Of a stretch of DNA of 64,000 bases, positions 53,266-62,251 are shown one piece after another. Source of the stretch: Desulfosporosinus acididurans (GTDB lineage Bacteria > Bacillota > Desulfitobacteriia > Desulfitobacteriales > Desulfitobacteriaceae). Location of the stretch: NCBI RefSeq assembly GCF_001029285.1, contig NZ_LDZY01000006.1, positions 1-64,000 on the forward strand, read 5' to 3'. The notes beneath the pieces are model-generated. The model was not told the DNA's origin, did not search any database, and worked only from the letters and a program-made list of their open reading frames with translations. The position numbers and the translations under genes are program-made. The stretch's first letter is position 1; the number at the start of each line of letters is the position of its first letter.

Positions 53266-53982
53266 CTAATATGTAAGATAGCTTAAACTGAACAGCCAGG
53301 CACTAATCTTTGGCAGCTGATCTGTATATAACAATAAACCCATACCAATGAGAATCCAGCCGTTAATTGTAGAGAGCAGACCCAAACTCCGATTGATTTT
53401 CTTTACAAATCCTAAAGAATAGGTAATGATCACCGAAATCGCCAGAAAGGGAATACCTAAACCCAACGAATAAACAAAAAGCATCATCATCCCACTATAA
53501 ACCGTCTTGGCTGATCCAGCCAAAAGGAGGATCGAGGACAAGGCTAACCCAACACAAGGGGTCCAGCCGGCTCCAAAAGACATACCCAATATAACGGAAC
53601 GCCAAATATTCTTTTCCCCTGTTTGTTTAGCTTCCCAGCGTTTTTCCATCATCAGAAAGCGTAGTTTTAGGATTCCCGCCATTTGTAATCCAAAAATAAT
53701 AATCAAAAGTCCGCTTATCTTTTGAATAATATCCCGGTTATGGCTGAAAATCTGTCCCAAGGCGCTGGCCGAAGCCCCCATCATCACGAAGATTATACTA
53801 AATCCCAGAATAAAACTGAAAGAACGGGCCAGCAACAATCGCTTGGATACCTCAATCTTATTGTTTCCAAATGTTGAACCGGTAAGATTAGCAACATATG
53901 CCGGAATCAGCGGAAATACACAAGGCGATAAAAACGATAACATCCCTGCCGTAAAAGCAAATAGCACCGAAACATTCTCCAC
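53266..53982 (-). CDS. ccdA: CcdA, cytochrome c biogenesis/DsbD-like membrane protein
   Basis: A 238-residue membrane protein with six TM segments. SFLSPCVFPLIPAYVANLTG (about residues 17-36) contains the first redox Cys and GMSFGAGWTPCVGLALSSIL (about 136-155) the second. These Cys pass electrons from cytosolic thioredoxin to TlpA/ResA. Length matches CcdA (about 235). It is the upstream gene of the pair. No cytochrome genes are in the window, so the target of the system is not visible. Confidence 0.92.
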   Translation of the reverse strand: MENVSVLFAFTAGMLSFLSPCVFPLIPAYVANLTGSTFGNNKIEVSKRLLLARSFSFILGFSIIFVMMGASASALGQIFSHNRDIIQKISGLLIIIFGLQMAGILKLRFLMMEKRWEAKQTGEKNIWRSVILGMSFGAGWTPCVGLALSSILLLAGSAKTVYSGMMMLFVYSLGLGIPFLAISVIITYSLGFVKKINRSLGLLSTINGWILIGMGLLLYTDQLPKISAWLFSLSYLTY

Positions 53983-54118
53983 AAAACTTCACCCCCATGC
54001 TAGTATTACTTCGCAGTAACATTTTCTAATCTTAAGATAAGTTACTAATTCATTATGGTCAATCGTATAAACTATACCATCCAATTTTAAAGATTGTATA
54101 AAGATTGAAAATCAGAAA

Positions 54119-54150
54119 AGCAACCGAAGTCTAGTTAAAACTCGGTTGCT
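54119..54150 (-). terminator. Terminator after the DUF4179 gene
   Basis: On the minus strand AGCAACCGA, a 14-base loop and TCGGTTGCT are followed by TTTCTGATTTTC. It lies about 45 bases after the stop codon. Confidence 0.8.
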
Positions 54151-54192
54151 TAGTCAATTTTAGGATCTTAATCTCAAGAGAAATATAATCGT

Positions 54193-55245
54193 TTACTTTG
54201 CAGCTTTCACCAATTTTACAACACTGTTCTTACCGTTAGCATCTTTATACATAAGCTTAAACCAATCAACCTTATCAAAGCTCGAAACTTCGAAGGTCAT
54301 TGAAACCACAGCTTTGTTATTGACCGTAGACATATCTGCCATCCCAGAGCTTTTATAACTATTGCCCTTCGAATCCACTAATTGAACCCTGGATATAATA
54401 GTTTCATCATTAGGATTTGGAGTAGCAAGAGAAAATTTAACATTGAACCCGGTCGGCAATAATTCAGCAGAGTCAATACTAAACACTTCATTATTATTCG
54501 CTGCAGTATAGGTTATACCTTTAGTGTTCGCGAACTGCTTGTCTAAGGAAACCTTCTGCTCCCAAGGCCCCTTGATAACTTTAAGGGGTTTATCTGCTCT
54601 GCCTTTAGCATATAAGGCAATACTCTTAATTTCCACGTTTAGTTGGTCGGTTTGCGGGATACTAGATGACGGAGATTGAAATAAAACATTATATCTTAAA
54701 CTTCCGCTATTCTTGTTGGTATCATCTGTTATGGAATCAAATCCTCCTACCGGCTGATTCGGATAACCATCGCCTGAAATAACGTTTCCCTGACTATCGG
54801 TTATGAGCATATCCAAATTCATTGATTCCACGTTTTTTAGCGCCTTTAAATCATCAAATTTTACATCAACTGAGAGACCAAGTCTTGATTTGTCAATAAC
54901 GACGTTGGTAACCTTAGTCTCTACTCCCTGAGATTTTACCGAAGCAGTTTGCAGTTCCTGCCCATATCCATTTTCGACGGCCCTTTCAACGCCGGTATGA
55001 TTCCCCCAAAATGTTGCTTTTATAGCTGCAATTACCGGCTGATTGAACGTTAAGCCTAAGAAGAGCACAACTGCTGCTGCGGCCATCCAGCGTTCTTTAA
55101 AAGACACAAATTTTTTGGCAGACCTTTGTTTTCTTTGGTTGCGAATTTCATTAAAGGCTCCTTCAGCCTTATCAAGAACACTTTGAGGAATTTCAACATT
55201 ACGACTTAAGGAACTTTTTAATCGCTGCTCAAAATCTCTTTCCAT
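54193..55245 (-). CDS. DUF4179 domain protein, likely anti-sigma factor
   Basis: A 350-residue protein with a short charged cytoplasmic part (residues 1-50, FEQRLKSSLSRNVEIPQSV), one TM helix (about 52-73, WMAAAAVVLFLGLTFNQPVIA) and a large extracytoplasmic part that begins with the DUF4179 core (GVERAVENGYGQELQTA). This layout is usual for membrane-bound anti-sigma factors. It starts 1 base after the ECF sigma factor gene ends, so they are a regulatory pair. The signal it senses is unknown. A terminator follows. Confidence 0.85.
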   Translation of the reverse strand: MERDFEQRLKSSLSRNVEIPQSVLDKAEGAFNEIRNQRKQRSAKKFVSFKERWMAAAAVVLFLGLTFNQPVIAAIKATFWGNHTGVERAVENGYGQELQTASVKSQGVETKVTNVVIDKSRLGLSVDVKFDDLKALKNVESMNLDMLITDSQGNVISGDGYPNQPVGGFDSITDDTNKNSGSLRYNVLFQSPSSSIPQTDQLNVEIKSIALYAKGRADKPLKVIKGPWEQKVSLDKQFANTKGITYTAANNNEVFSIDSAELLPTGFNVKFSLATPNPNDETIISRVQLVDSKGNSYKSSGMADMSTVNNKAVVSMTFEVSSFDKVDWFKLMYKDANGKNSVVKLVKAAK

Positions 55246-55246
55246 A

Positions 55247-55774
55247 TTACTCTACCTCCAATAGTCCGGTACAGCTCAATTTTAACTGTGCTCTGGCCCG
55301 AGATAATCTTGATTTTATAGTTCCTTCCTTCTCATTAAGGATTTCGCTGATTTCTCTGGTATTAAAGCCATTGACATAATAGAGAACAATAACTGTGCGG
55401 TAGTCAATACTTAATCCCATCAGAATTCGCTTGAAGTCCATATCACCCTCTAGATAATCATGATTAACAGCTTCGGTTAACTTGTCCGCTTCTTCATAAG
55501 AGCCAATGCACATTACTCTGCTGTTTTGCTTGATAATATCATTGCATTTGTTAATGAGGATCTTAATAAGCCATGCCTTAAAACTGCCGGGATTTTTCAA
55601 GGACTGCAAACTTTTAAACGCTAAGAGAATGGTTTCCTGAATTGCATCTCCAATGTCCTCTTCAGCGGCAAGCCTAGTTCTTGCCACTTTATACAACATC
55701 GGCATGTAGGAGGTTAAAGCTCGAATAAAAGCTTCCTCATCACCTTTTTGAGCCTTTTTTATTAGAAATTCCAT
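55247..55774 (-). CDS. ECF-type sigma-70 family factor
   Basis: A 175-residue ECF sigma factor. Region 2 covers about residues 8-85 (GDEEAFIRALTSYMPMLYKVA, DAIQETILLAFKSLQSLKNPGSF in parts) and region 4 about 118-170 (YVNGFNTREISEILNEKEGTIKSRLSRAR, helix-turn-helix). I choose the ATG at 55774, 4 bases after GAGGTG. A perfect 14-base palindrome GCATTCCGGAATGC lies at 55792-55805, about 17 bases before the start. The cognate anti-sigma candidate is the next gene. Confidence 0.9.
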   Translation of the reverse strand: MEFLIKKAQKGDEEAFIRALTSYMPMLYKVARTRLAAEEDIGDAIQETILLAFKSLQSLKNPGSFKAWLIKILINKCNDIIKQNSRVMCIGSYEEADKLTEAVNHDYLEGDMDFKRILMGLSIDYRTVIVLYYVNGFNTREISEILNEKEGTIKSRLSRARAQLKLSCTGLLEVE

Positions 55775-55791
55775 ATTGCACCTCATTTATG

Positions 55792-55805
55792 GCATTCCGG
55801 AATGC
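55792..55805. promoter_or_regulatory. Palindrome in the ECF sigma leader
   Basis: GCATTCCGGAATGC is a perfect 14-base palindrome 17 bases before the sigma factor ATG. Its place fits an operator or a transcript hairpin controlling translation. No regulator is assigned. Confidence 0.5.
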
Positions 55806-55923
55806 ACATATCAATTTGTCTTTCTATCTATAAGACTCAGTACCTTAGCAAATAGTTGCATGATGCTCAAATATTTTAGTGCCAACAATATATAAATTTA
55901 CAAACAGCCTGCTTCGACGCTGC

Positions 55924-57837
55924 TTATAGTCCAAAACCCAGCAGTTCTCTTCTCGAATATCTCAGCACCATAACGAATTGAAGCGCCGCTAAGCCTAACC
56001 CGATGAGCAGACTGTAGCCGGCAGCCTGCCAGCCATAGCCATAAAATTCATTAACCGCGTAGCCATAAAGACTCCCCATAAACAGACCGGCGATTACTTG
56101 AGGCATAAAGTAATAGATGTTTTTATGACGTATCATTGTCAACATTTCCTCTGCAGTTACACCCAGCCGGCAGAGGCCGGATAATAGTCTCTGTTCTTCT
56201 TCCCCTTCGGCCTTAATCTTAAAATGAATCATGATATTGGCGGCAGCACAGAATAAAACCTCAACAAAAAACATCACAAACAGCAAAAATTCTGCCGACT
56301 GTTGGGCCAAGGTGTAAGATTCAACCCTCGATGTTGCCCAGTAATAACGTTGCTGTACCGGCTTGTCAACTCGATTCTTTTCTAATAAATAGTTCTGGAC
56401 AGCAGCAATTCCTTTGCCCGAATTCTGCCACTGCTTAAACGAGTACAATTTGAGGATCCCCGCCCAAAAATCGGAGCTCTGCCCGGCTATTTTCCGATAA
56501 TCAGCATCATTCAAAACCAAATTACGATCAGCCAAAGTCGGATTTCGATTGAATAAGATACGTACATCACTTCCTGCGGACTTTAATTCCATTGTCTCCT
56601 GACCGCAATCAAAACCGACCGTTGACGGTGAAGTCAGATCATGCCGGTATCCATCCTGAAAGTCAAACTGAAAAACCGTCAAAAACTCACCTTGGGGAAT
56701 TTGATAGCTAGTGCCAAATTCCTTATTTACTTCGGAAAGCGGAAGCAAATTATAGACCCCGTTGCGCAAATAATCCACCTGCTTGACCCCTTGAACGGTT
56801 ACCCCATTTTGAGCCAATAGGTTAACGATATTCCTGTCAGCCACCTGATTTTTACCGAAAATCTGTGAATACACCAAATCATAGGGAGAATTGCTGATAG
56901 CATCCTTGGTAAGAGCCTGATACATAATCCCGGTCGATCCGGCAAAAAAAACGCAAAATCCAACCAGCCAGGCAGCTATTATGCCAATCCTGCTTCTTGA
57001 CCCGGCATGCTGCCTGTTAAAAGCAATCCCGAGAAAATGATGATCCCGAAACCCCGGAATTATTTTAGCCCAAACGTTATCCAACGTCTCCACCTGGGCC
57101 AAAATAAAACCGGAGCCTGCCAAGATAACGCCAAAACTAATTTCCAGCCAAAGCACTGAATTAGCCTGAACATAACCAATAAGCATCATCGGAACAGAAA
57201 CGGAGACTAAGATCACGCCAAAGATTAATTGTCCCCTGCTTGATTTTCTTTTCCTTTCGCCTCGAAATTTTTCTTTGATCAGATCGATAAGTTCCATCTT
57301 TTTGAATCCTATGACACTCATTACCAGGGTAAAAAGGATCGTCAAGCCATAGAGCAAAGCCGTCCATTGATAAGACTCGACGTTAAAATACCAATGCAAT
57401 CCGGATACCCCAATCACGTGTTGAATGACGAAATAAAAGACAAAGGCTATCAATGTGCCCAGGAGCAACCCAGCGAGCAGCGATATCCCAGCAATCAGGC
57501 ACTGCTCTAAGAGCATATTGGTTAGGACTTCTGTTTCACTCATTCCCATGGTCATTAAAATACCATAGTCATGTTGGCGGAGTTTCATAAATTGCTGATA
57601 GGAATAGGGAATAAAGAGAACGAAAAAAATGCCGACAAATAGGCTTGGGGCATAAATATTGCTGGAAATATAGCTGTTTACGCTTTTAGGGTTCATAAAC
57701 GCCTGATTCGTAAATATGGCGGCAAAGCTATAAAACAGGACAAGAGAAAAGACATTGCCTAAAAAATACAACCGGTAACGCCGAAAGTTAGCCCTTAACA
57801 TTTTTCGGGAAATATCAAAAAAGGTCATCCTGCTCAC
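55924..57837 (-). CDS. BceB-like ABC transporter permease
   Basis: A 637-residue FtsX-type permease with about 10 TM segments, the first at residues 21-42 and the next groups near 60-80, 105-185 and 200-300. The large extracellular loop between about residues 305 and 510 is the mark of BceB-type peptide antibiotic transporters. FtsX-like parts are YDFRLRQHDYGILMTMGMSE (read as FMKLRQHDYGILMTMGMSE, about 84-102) and the C-terminal helices. It overlaps the ATPase gene by 23 bases. No BceRS pair is adjacent. Confidence 0.85.
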   Translation of the reverse strand: MSRMTFFDISRKMLRANFRRYRLYFLGNVFSLVLFYSFAAIFTNQAFMNPKSVNSYISSNIYAPSLFVGIFFVLFIPYSYQQFMKLRQHDYGILMTMGMSETEVLTNMLLEQCLIAGISLLAGLLLGTLIAFVFYFVIQHVIGVSGLHWYFNVESYQWTALLYGLTILFTLVMSVIGFKKMELIDLIKEKFRGERKRKSSRGQLIFGVILVSVSVPMMLIGYVQANSVLWLEISFGVILAGSGFILAQVETLDNVWAKIIPGFRDHHFLGIAFNRQHAGSRSRIGIIAAWLVGFCVFFAGSTGIMYQALTKDAISNSPYDLVYSQIFGKNQVADRNIVNLLAQNGVTVQGVKQVDYLRNGVYNLLPLSEVNKEFGTSYQIPQGEFLTVFQFDFQDGYRHDLTSPSTVGFDCGQETMELKSAGSDVRILFNRNPTLADRNLVLNDADYRKIAGQSSDFWAGILKLYSFKQWQNSGKGIAAVQNYLLEKNRVDKPVQQRYYWATSRVESYTLAQQSAEFLLFVMFFVEVLFCAAANIMIHFKIKAEGEEEQRLLSGLCRLGVTAEEMLTMIRHKNIYYFMPQVIAGLFMGSLYGYAVNEFYGYGWQAAGYSLLIGLGLAALQFVMVLRYSRRELLGFGL

Positions 57838-58579
57838 CTCCCATCAAGGTCAGCATTTCTGTCAGAGAATCCAGAAATTCCTTACGGCCGCCTGTCCGCT
57901 GTTCTTCGGCCACAAATTCACCGTCTTTTAACAAAACGGTTCTGTGACAATGGCTGGCAGCAAAGGTATCATGAGTGACCATTAAAAGAGTCGTGCCAAA
58001 TTCGCGATTAATCCGCAGAAAATAGTTCATCACTTCCCGAGTGTGCTTAGAGTCCAGATTTCCCGTCGGTTCATCAGCCAAAATAAGAGCAGGATTGTTG
58101 ATAAGCGCCCTGCCAATAGCTGTCCGCTGTCTCTCTCCGCCGGATATTTCCGTGATACTTTGATCCCGGATATCTTCGATGCCCAGAATCTTGAGGATTT
58201 TTTCTGCTTGTTCTTCCTGTTCCTCCGCCGGCTTTTTCTCCAGGATCATCGGCAGCAGGATATTTTCTTTCACGGAAAGGCTTTCAATCAGATTAAAGTC
58301 CTGAAAGACCATTCCTAAACTTCTCCTGCGGAATAAGGCTGTTTCCGCTTTATTCATCTCTGCCAGATACTGACCGTCAATCCAAACGCTTCCCTGATCA
58401 GAACAGTCCACGCCGCTGATAATATTTAAGAAAGTTGTCTTGCCGCTTCCCGACGGTCCCATGACAGCAACCATTTCCCCTTGTTTTACCTGCAAATTAA
58501 GGCCTTTTAAGATTGTATTTTTTTGGCCATTCCTAGTTTGATAATATTTCCATACATCTCGCATTTCTAAACTGATCAT
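57815..58579 (-). CDS. BceA-like ABC transporter ATP-binding protein
   Basis: A 254-residue ATPase. Walker A is GPSGSGKTTFLNI (about residues 41-53), the signature motif is ISGGERQRTAIGRAL (about 145-159) and Walker B is LILADEPTGNLDS (about 167-179), with the H-loop at MVTHD. The domain is of the MacB/LolD/BceA type. It pairs with the permease downstream to export or detoxify lipid-II-binding peptides. The ATG at 58579 lacks a strong ribosome site, which is not unusual here. Confidence 0.92.
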   Translation of the reverse strand: MISLEMRDVWKYYQTRNGQKNTILKGLNLQVKQGEMVAVMGPSGSGKTTFLNIISGVDCSDQGSVWIDGQYLAEMNKAETALFRRRSLGMVFQDFNLIESLSVKENILLPMILEKKPAEEQEEQAEKILKILGIEDIRDQSITEISGGERQRTAIGRALINNPALILADEPTGNLDSKHTREVMNYFLRINREFGTTLLMVTHDTFAASHCHRTVLLKDGEFVAEEQRTGGRKEFLDSLTEMLTLMGGEQDDLF

Positions 58580-58621
58580 ACCCTTATCCCCAATCTTTTA
58601 ATAAATCCGCACACTAAAATA

Positions 58622-58640
58622 AAGCCGGAAGATCCGGCTT
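58622..58640 (-). terminator. Terminator upstream of the ABC transporter
   Basis: On the minus strand AAGCCGGATCTTCCGGCTT is followed by TATTTTAG. It lies between the small exported protein gene and the ATPase gene and should end transcripts from the former. Confidence 0.75.
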
Positions 58641-58666
58641 AAAAAACTGTTATGATTGGGCAGGGT

Positions 58667-59032
58667 TCATTCGTCCATACGAACGCACAAAGATACAAGG
58701 GTATCGTTTCTTCTCCAGAGCAATTTGCTCTGGTTTTTCCAAATAAGACATAGTAATGGCAAATGCAAAAGGATATCAACTCTACCATCAGATCCAATAC
58801 CCTTGATATTGTCTCTGCTATAGGTATCCTTAATCTTTTCCCAGCCATATGTATCCGTTAACATAGTATGATTTAATACGATTGACTGATTGCTTGAAAT
58901 TCCTTCGTGATCGCCACTATTAGAAGTAGTCCCGCTTGAGACAGTCAGGTTTACAGCCAAGAAAAGAATAAAAACCAACGGAATCAAGGCGATTCTCGTT
59001 ATACATTTTTTACTTCTGTAGATTAATGTCAT
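58667..59032 (-). CDS. Small exported hypothetical protein
   Basis: A 121-residue protein with an N-terminal hydrophobic segment (about residues 12-32, ITRIALIPLVFILFLAVNLTV) that is a signal peptide or anchor. A Ser/Asn-rich part and YGWEKIKDTYSRDNIKGIGSDG follow. After about residue 85 (ILLHLPLLCLIWKNQ) the composition changes and a second frame (58639-58848) is also open, so a frameshift near 58790 is possible. I do not recognise a family. Start ATG at 59032 with AAAGGA upstream. Confidence 0.5.
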   Translation of the reverse strand: MTLIYRSKKCITRIALIPLVFILFLAVNLTVSSGTTSNSGDHEGISSNQSIVLNHTMLTDTYGWEKIKDTYSRDNIKGIGSDGRVDILLHLPLLCLIWKNQSKLLWRRNDTLVSLCVRMDE

Positions 59033-59153
59033 CCTATCAAAATCCTTTAACTAAAACGTACATTCATTTACACCTATTATGAAGTCTGATTCCGCATTTA
59101 TTATATCATAAGCAAAAAATTTCAGTTCAAAAATACGTAATCGCTGCACGATG

Positions 59154-60050
59154 CTATTTTAATACCTTTCTTGATACATGTTTATCCTTAGCTGCACAAT
59201 TATAAAAATTGTCAATTATTAATACCGAAAGGTACGTCCAACAAATTGAAATTGTTGAGACCAATACAAACCGACCTTCCTTAACCAAAACAATATTCAG
59301 CTTGCAGCCAATATAATAAATTATATATAGCAAGATTATCACTAAGGCTTTCCAAATCCCTTTAAGTCGCAAAAAATGAATCAGCATAACTGAACCCGAT
59401 AACAAAAAGAAATGTCCCAAGGCTCCATAAAGGCGACTAACTTCCGGATCAGAAATTAAAGTTGTGTTGAAATCCTGAAGTCTAGATAACATCAGTAAGC
59501 CCCATACCAAAGTAATAACATTACATGTATAAAGAGCCAAAAAGATATAACCATAATAAAATACAGGCTCAATACCCTGTATTGCTTTTACATACATTTT
59601 TTTAACTACCCAGAAAAAAAGCGGAATACCCATGACAGTCATCCAAGTTTCGTACCAGTTATGGCGATAAATACCCAAACTTAAAAACAATTCCTCAATA
59701 AGACCATATATCAAGCCAACTATAATAAACCAATAAAATTTTAAATTTAGAACTACAACTAATAAGGCTGAAGCCCCTACAGAAAATTGAGAAAATAAAT
59801 TACCCGCCAGTACATCGTCAAACGGGCGTGGGGGATTTTTCAGTATCATAGGATAATAGACATATGCTTTTAGAAAAAACAGGACCATCGTTTCAAATAC
59901 AAGAGCAATCCCTGTTATCGTCAGGTAAAATGCAATTGTCATTTTACGGCGGTTTTTGGCCTTATTCACTGTAAAAATTAATTCTATAATAGTTGAGAGA
60001 CCTAAAAGTATGTACCATATTGTATTAGTCCAAAATGTATTGTCATGCAT
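59154..60050 (-). CDS. Polytopic membrane protein of unknown function
   Basis: A 298-residue protein with about seven TM helices (near residues 8-28, 33-53, 60-75, 95-135, 165-195, 220-245 and 250-285 of the longer frame). There is a Pro-rich loop (MILKNPPRPFDD) and HNWYETWMTVMGIPLFFWV. It may be a CBO0543-like sporulation membrane protein, but I cannot confirm it. I use the ATG at 60050; a TTG at 60071 in the same frame has GGGAGG 15 bases upstream. An 11-residue frame (60043-60078) starts at a GTG and overlaps the ATG. Confidence 0.65.
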   Translation of the reverse strand: MHDNTFWTNTIWYILLGLSTIIELIFTVNKAKNRRKMTIAFYLTITGIALVFETMVLFFLKAYVYYPMILKNPPRPFDDVLAGNLFSQFSVGASALLVVVLNLKFYWFIIVGLIYGLIEELFLSLGIYRHNWYETWMTVMGIPLFFWVVKKMYVKAIQGIEPVFYYGYIFLALYTCNVITLVWGLLMLSRLQDFNTTLISDPEVSRLYGALGHFFLLSGSVMLIHFLRLKGIWKALVIILLYIIYYIGCKLNIVLVKEGRFVLVSTISICWTYLSVLIIDNFYNCAAKDKHVSRKVLK

Positions 60051-60240
60051 ACGACCACCAGAAAAATACAAGCAGCACGTTTAATTCCTCCCAAAGTCAT
60101 TTTTCATAGCTTGCCCAATATTTTCAGAAAAGCACAATGGGCAATCAATATTATCCTTGATTTTAAAGTTTACGATTTTTCACCCCATAAAATAGGGTAT
60201 TGTCTCTTAAGATCATAAAAGACAATACCCTTTCTCAAGT

Positions 60241-60813
60241 TTATAGATAGGAATAATCCCTGATTATCACACTCCGACGTCTCTTTTCTCTCATTGCGCC
60301 TGCGATAACATCAGAATTGACAATTCTTAAAGCATCTGTCGGACACACTTCCATACAGGCCGGTCCGCCTTCTCTTCCTAAGCATAAGTCGCATTTATTC
60401 GCAACCATTTTCTCTTTAAAGCAGAGCTTGCCGCCGTCATCACATTTTAATCCCGCTTGCTGTTTTTTCTCTCCGCCTTCATAGCTTGCAGCCATCTCTA
60501 TAGCACCAAAAGGACATGCCAAGATACAGGTTTTACAGCCGATACAAGTCCTCTGATTGATATAGATAACACCCTCCTTATTCACAATGCACCCTTCGGA
60601 ACAAGCATTGGCACAAGGAGCATCTTCACAGTGCCGGCACTGGATGGGAGCGCTGACAGCTGCAGTTTTTACGACACTCAGCCTTGGATTAAATTCAATT
60701 TCCCGCTTTGTTGAGGTAAATATATTCTCACTCGAATGCGCCACAACACAGGCTACTTCACAAGTTCTGCAGCCGATGCACTTATTGGGAGCTGCGACAA
60801 CGAAGCTATTCAT
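60241..60813 (-). CDS. HycB-like four-cluster ferredoxin subunit (hydrogenase-side)
   Basis: A 190-residue electron-transfer protein with four [4Fe-4S] sites: CIGCRTCEVAC (about residues 14-24), CRHCEDAPCANAC (about 55-67), CIGCKTCILAC (about 84-94) and CDLCLGREGGPACMEVC (about 133-149). It resembles HycB/HydN, which carry electrons between formate dehydrogenase and hydrogenase. The ATG at 60813 overlaps the stop of the [FeFe] hydrogenase gene by one base, so the two are translated together. It is the last gene of the cluster on the minus strand. Confidence 0.88.
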   Translation of the reverse strand: MNSFVVAAPNKCIGCRTCEVACVVAHSSENIFTSTKREIEFNPRLSVVKTAAVSAPIQCRHCEDAPCANACSEGCIVNKEGVIYINQRTCIGCKTCILACPFGAIEMAASYEGGEKKQQAGLKCDDGGKLCFKEKMVANKCDLCLGREGGPACMEVCPTDALRIVNSDVIAGAMREKRRRSVIIRDYSYL

Positions 60814-62201
60814 TAGTTTTGCCCCTTTCTGGCAACATATTCCGTATGCAATAGATGGTGAGATTGATGTCCCAAAGGTTCCCCCAAGAATTCCTCATAC
60901 AGTTTTTGAATATCCGGATTTTCATGGGACTTCCTTATTTTCAGCCGGGAATCATGTTCATAAATTGAAGCTTTTCTGCTTCTTACCGCCTCTTCTCTGT
61001 ACTCAGGTAAAAGAAATTTCGGCTGTCCTCCGCCATTGATACATCCTCCCGGACAAGTCATTACCTCAATAAAGTGGTATTGGCATCTTCCTGCTTTCAC
61101 ATCTTCAAGGATCTTAGCAGCATTCTTTAAGCCCGAAACTACAGCAACCCTAAGTTCCAGCTCACCCGCCCGTACCATTGCGGTCTTGATTCCCTCTCCG
61201 CTCCTTACAAAATTCAGTTCTATCCTGGGGGCCTTCTCTTTGGTTATTAATTCATAACACGTTCTCAAGGCTGCCTCCATGACTCCGCCGGTTGTACCGA
61301 AGATAGCACCTGCTCCTGAATAGTTTCCTAACGGTAAATCAAAGGCTTCATCCGGCAGATTGGCAAAGTCAATTCCTTTGTCCTTGATCAGCTGTGCTAA
61401 CTCCCTTGTTGTTAAAACAACATCCACATCCCTATAGCCGCTGTCTGCCATCTCTTCTCGCGTACATTCAAATTGTTTGCAGGTACAAGGCATTATTGCG
61501 GCACTCAAGATTTTAGCGGGATCCATAGTATCAATCTTGGCCCCATAAGTCTTGAAAATAACTCCGGACATCTGCTGAGGCGATTTACAGCTTGATAAAT
61601 GATGAAGCAATTCCGGATATTCCTGTTCAGCATAGTTTACCCACGCGGGACAGCAGGAGGTAAACATCGGCAGATCCTTACCCTCGGTTATCCGTTTTAC
61701 AAGCTCATTGCCCTCCTCCATAATCGTTAAATCAGCTCCGAAATTTGTATCATATACACGATCAAAACCTAATCTGCGCAGTGCCGCAGCCATCTTACCG
61801 GGCGTGAGTGAACCATAAGGAAAGCCGAATTCTTCTGCCAAAGAAACTCTCACAGCCGGTGCACATTGCACAACCTTATACAGCTCGGAAGAGGCCAACG
61901 CCTCCTTTACTTGTAGAGCATGTCCAACGTTGTAAGCTGCAAAAAGGGGCTCTTTGACAGTTTCCAGCATTCCCCTTTCCCTAAGTTTAATGGCTCTTGG
62001 TGTCAAGCTTTCGTCAAAGGCCGAAGCATAAGCACTGCATATCTGCACACATTGGCCGCATAAGACACAGCGTTCCGAATTGATGAATTGCGGGGCGTCT
62101 TGTTCCCCTTCAATAGCGTTCAAAGGACAAACTTCTGCACAGCGTCTGCATCCTGTACATAATTCACAATCTATATTCATTAAATAATTTCTGCTGACCA
62201 T
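60813..62201 (-). CDS. hydA2: [FeFe] hydrogenase catalytic subunit (HydA2-like)
   Basis: A 462-residue hydrogenase. Two N-terminal [4Fe-4S] sites are CELCTGCRRCAEVC (about residues 11-24) and CVLCGQCVQIC (about 42-52). The H-cluster motifs are FTSCCPAWVNYAEQ (L1, about 180-193), MPCTCKQFE (L2, about 237-245) and EVMTCPGGCINGGGQP (L3, about 385-400), all intact. The short N-terminus and partner ferredoxins fit the HydA2 of a hydrogen-dependent CO2 reductase rather than a bifurcating hydrogenase. The ATG is at 62201. HydEFG maturases are outside the window. Confidence 0.9.
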   Translation of the reverse strand: MVSRNYLMNIDCELCTGCRRCAEVCPLNAIEGEQDAPQFINSERCVLCGQCVQICSAYASAFDESLTPRAIKLRERGMLETVKEPLFAAYNVGHALQVKEALASSELYKVVQCAPAVRVSLAEEFGFPYGSLTPGKMAAALRRLGFDRVYDTNFGADLTIMEEGNELVKRITEGKDLPMFTSCCPAWVNYAEQEYPELLHHLSSCKSPQQMSGVIFKTYGAKIDTMDPAKILSAAIMPCTCKQFECTREEMADSGYRDVDVVLTTRELAQLIKDKGIDFANLPDEAFDLPLGNYSGAGAIFGTTGGVMEAALRTCYELITKEKAPRIELNFVRSGEGIKTAMVRAGELELRVAVVSGLKNAAKILEDVKAGRCQYHFIEVMTCPGGCINGGGQPKFLLPEYREEAVRSRKASIYEHDSRLKIRKSHENPDIQKLYEEFLGEPLGHQSHHLLHTEYVARKGQN

Positions 62202-62251
62202 CGTTATTTTTCCCTTCCCTTAGCTGCAATTATCGTTTCCGGTTAACCCTG

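Noticed and set aside
58639-58848. Separate 69-residue gene overlapping the small exported protein
   Set aside because: It has no start with a ribosome site and ends inside the terminator. A frameshift in the exported protein gene is the more likely reading, but it cannot be shown.
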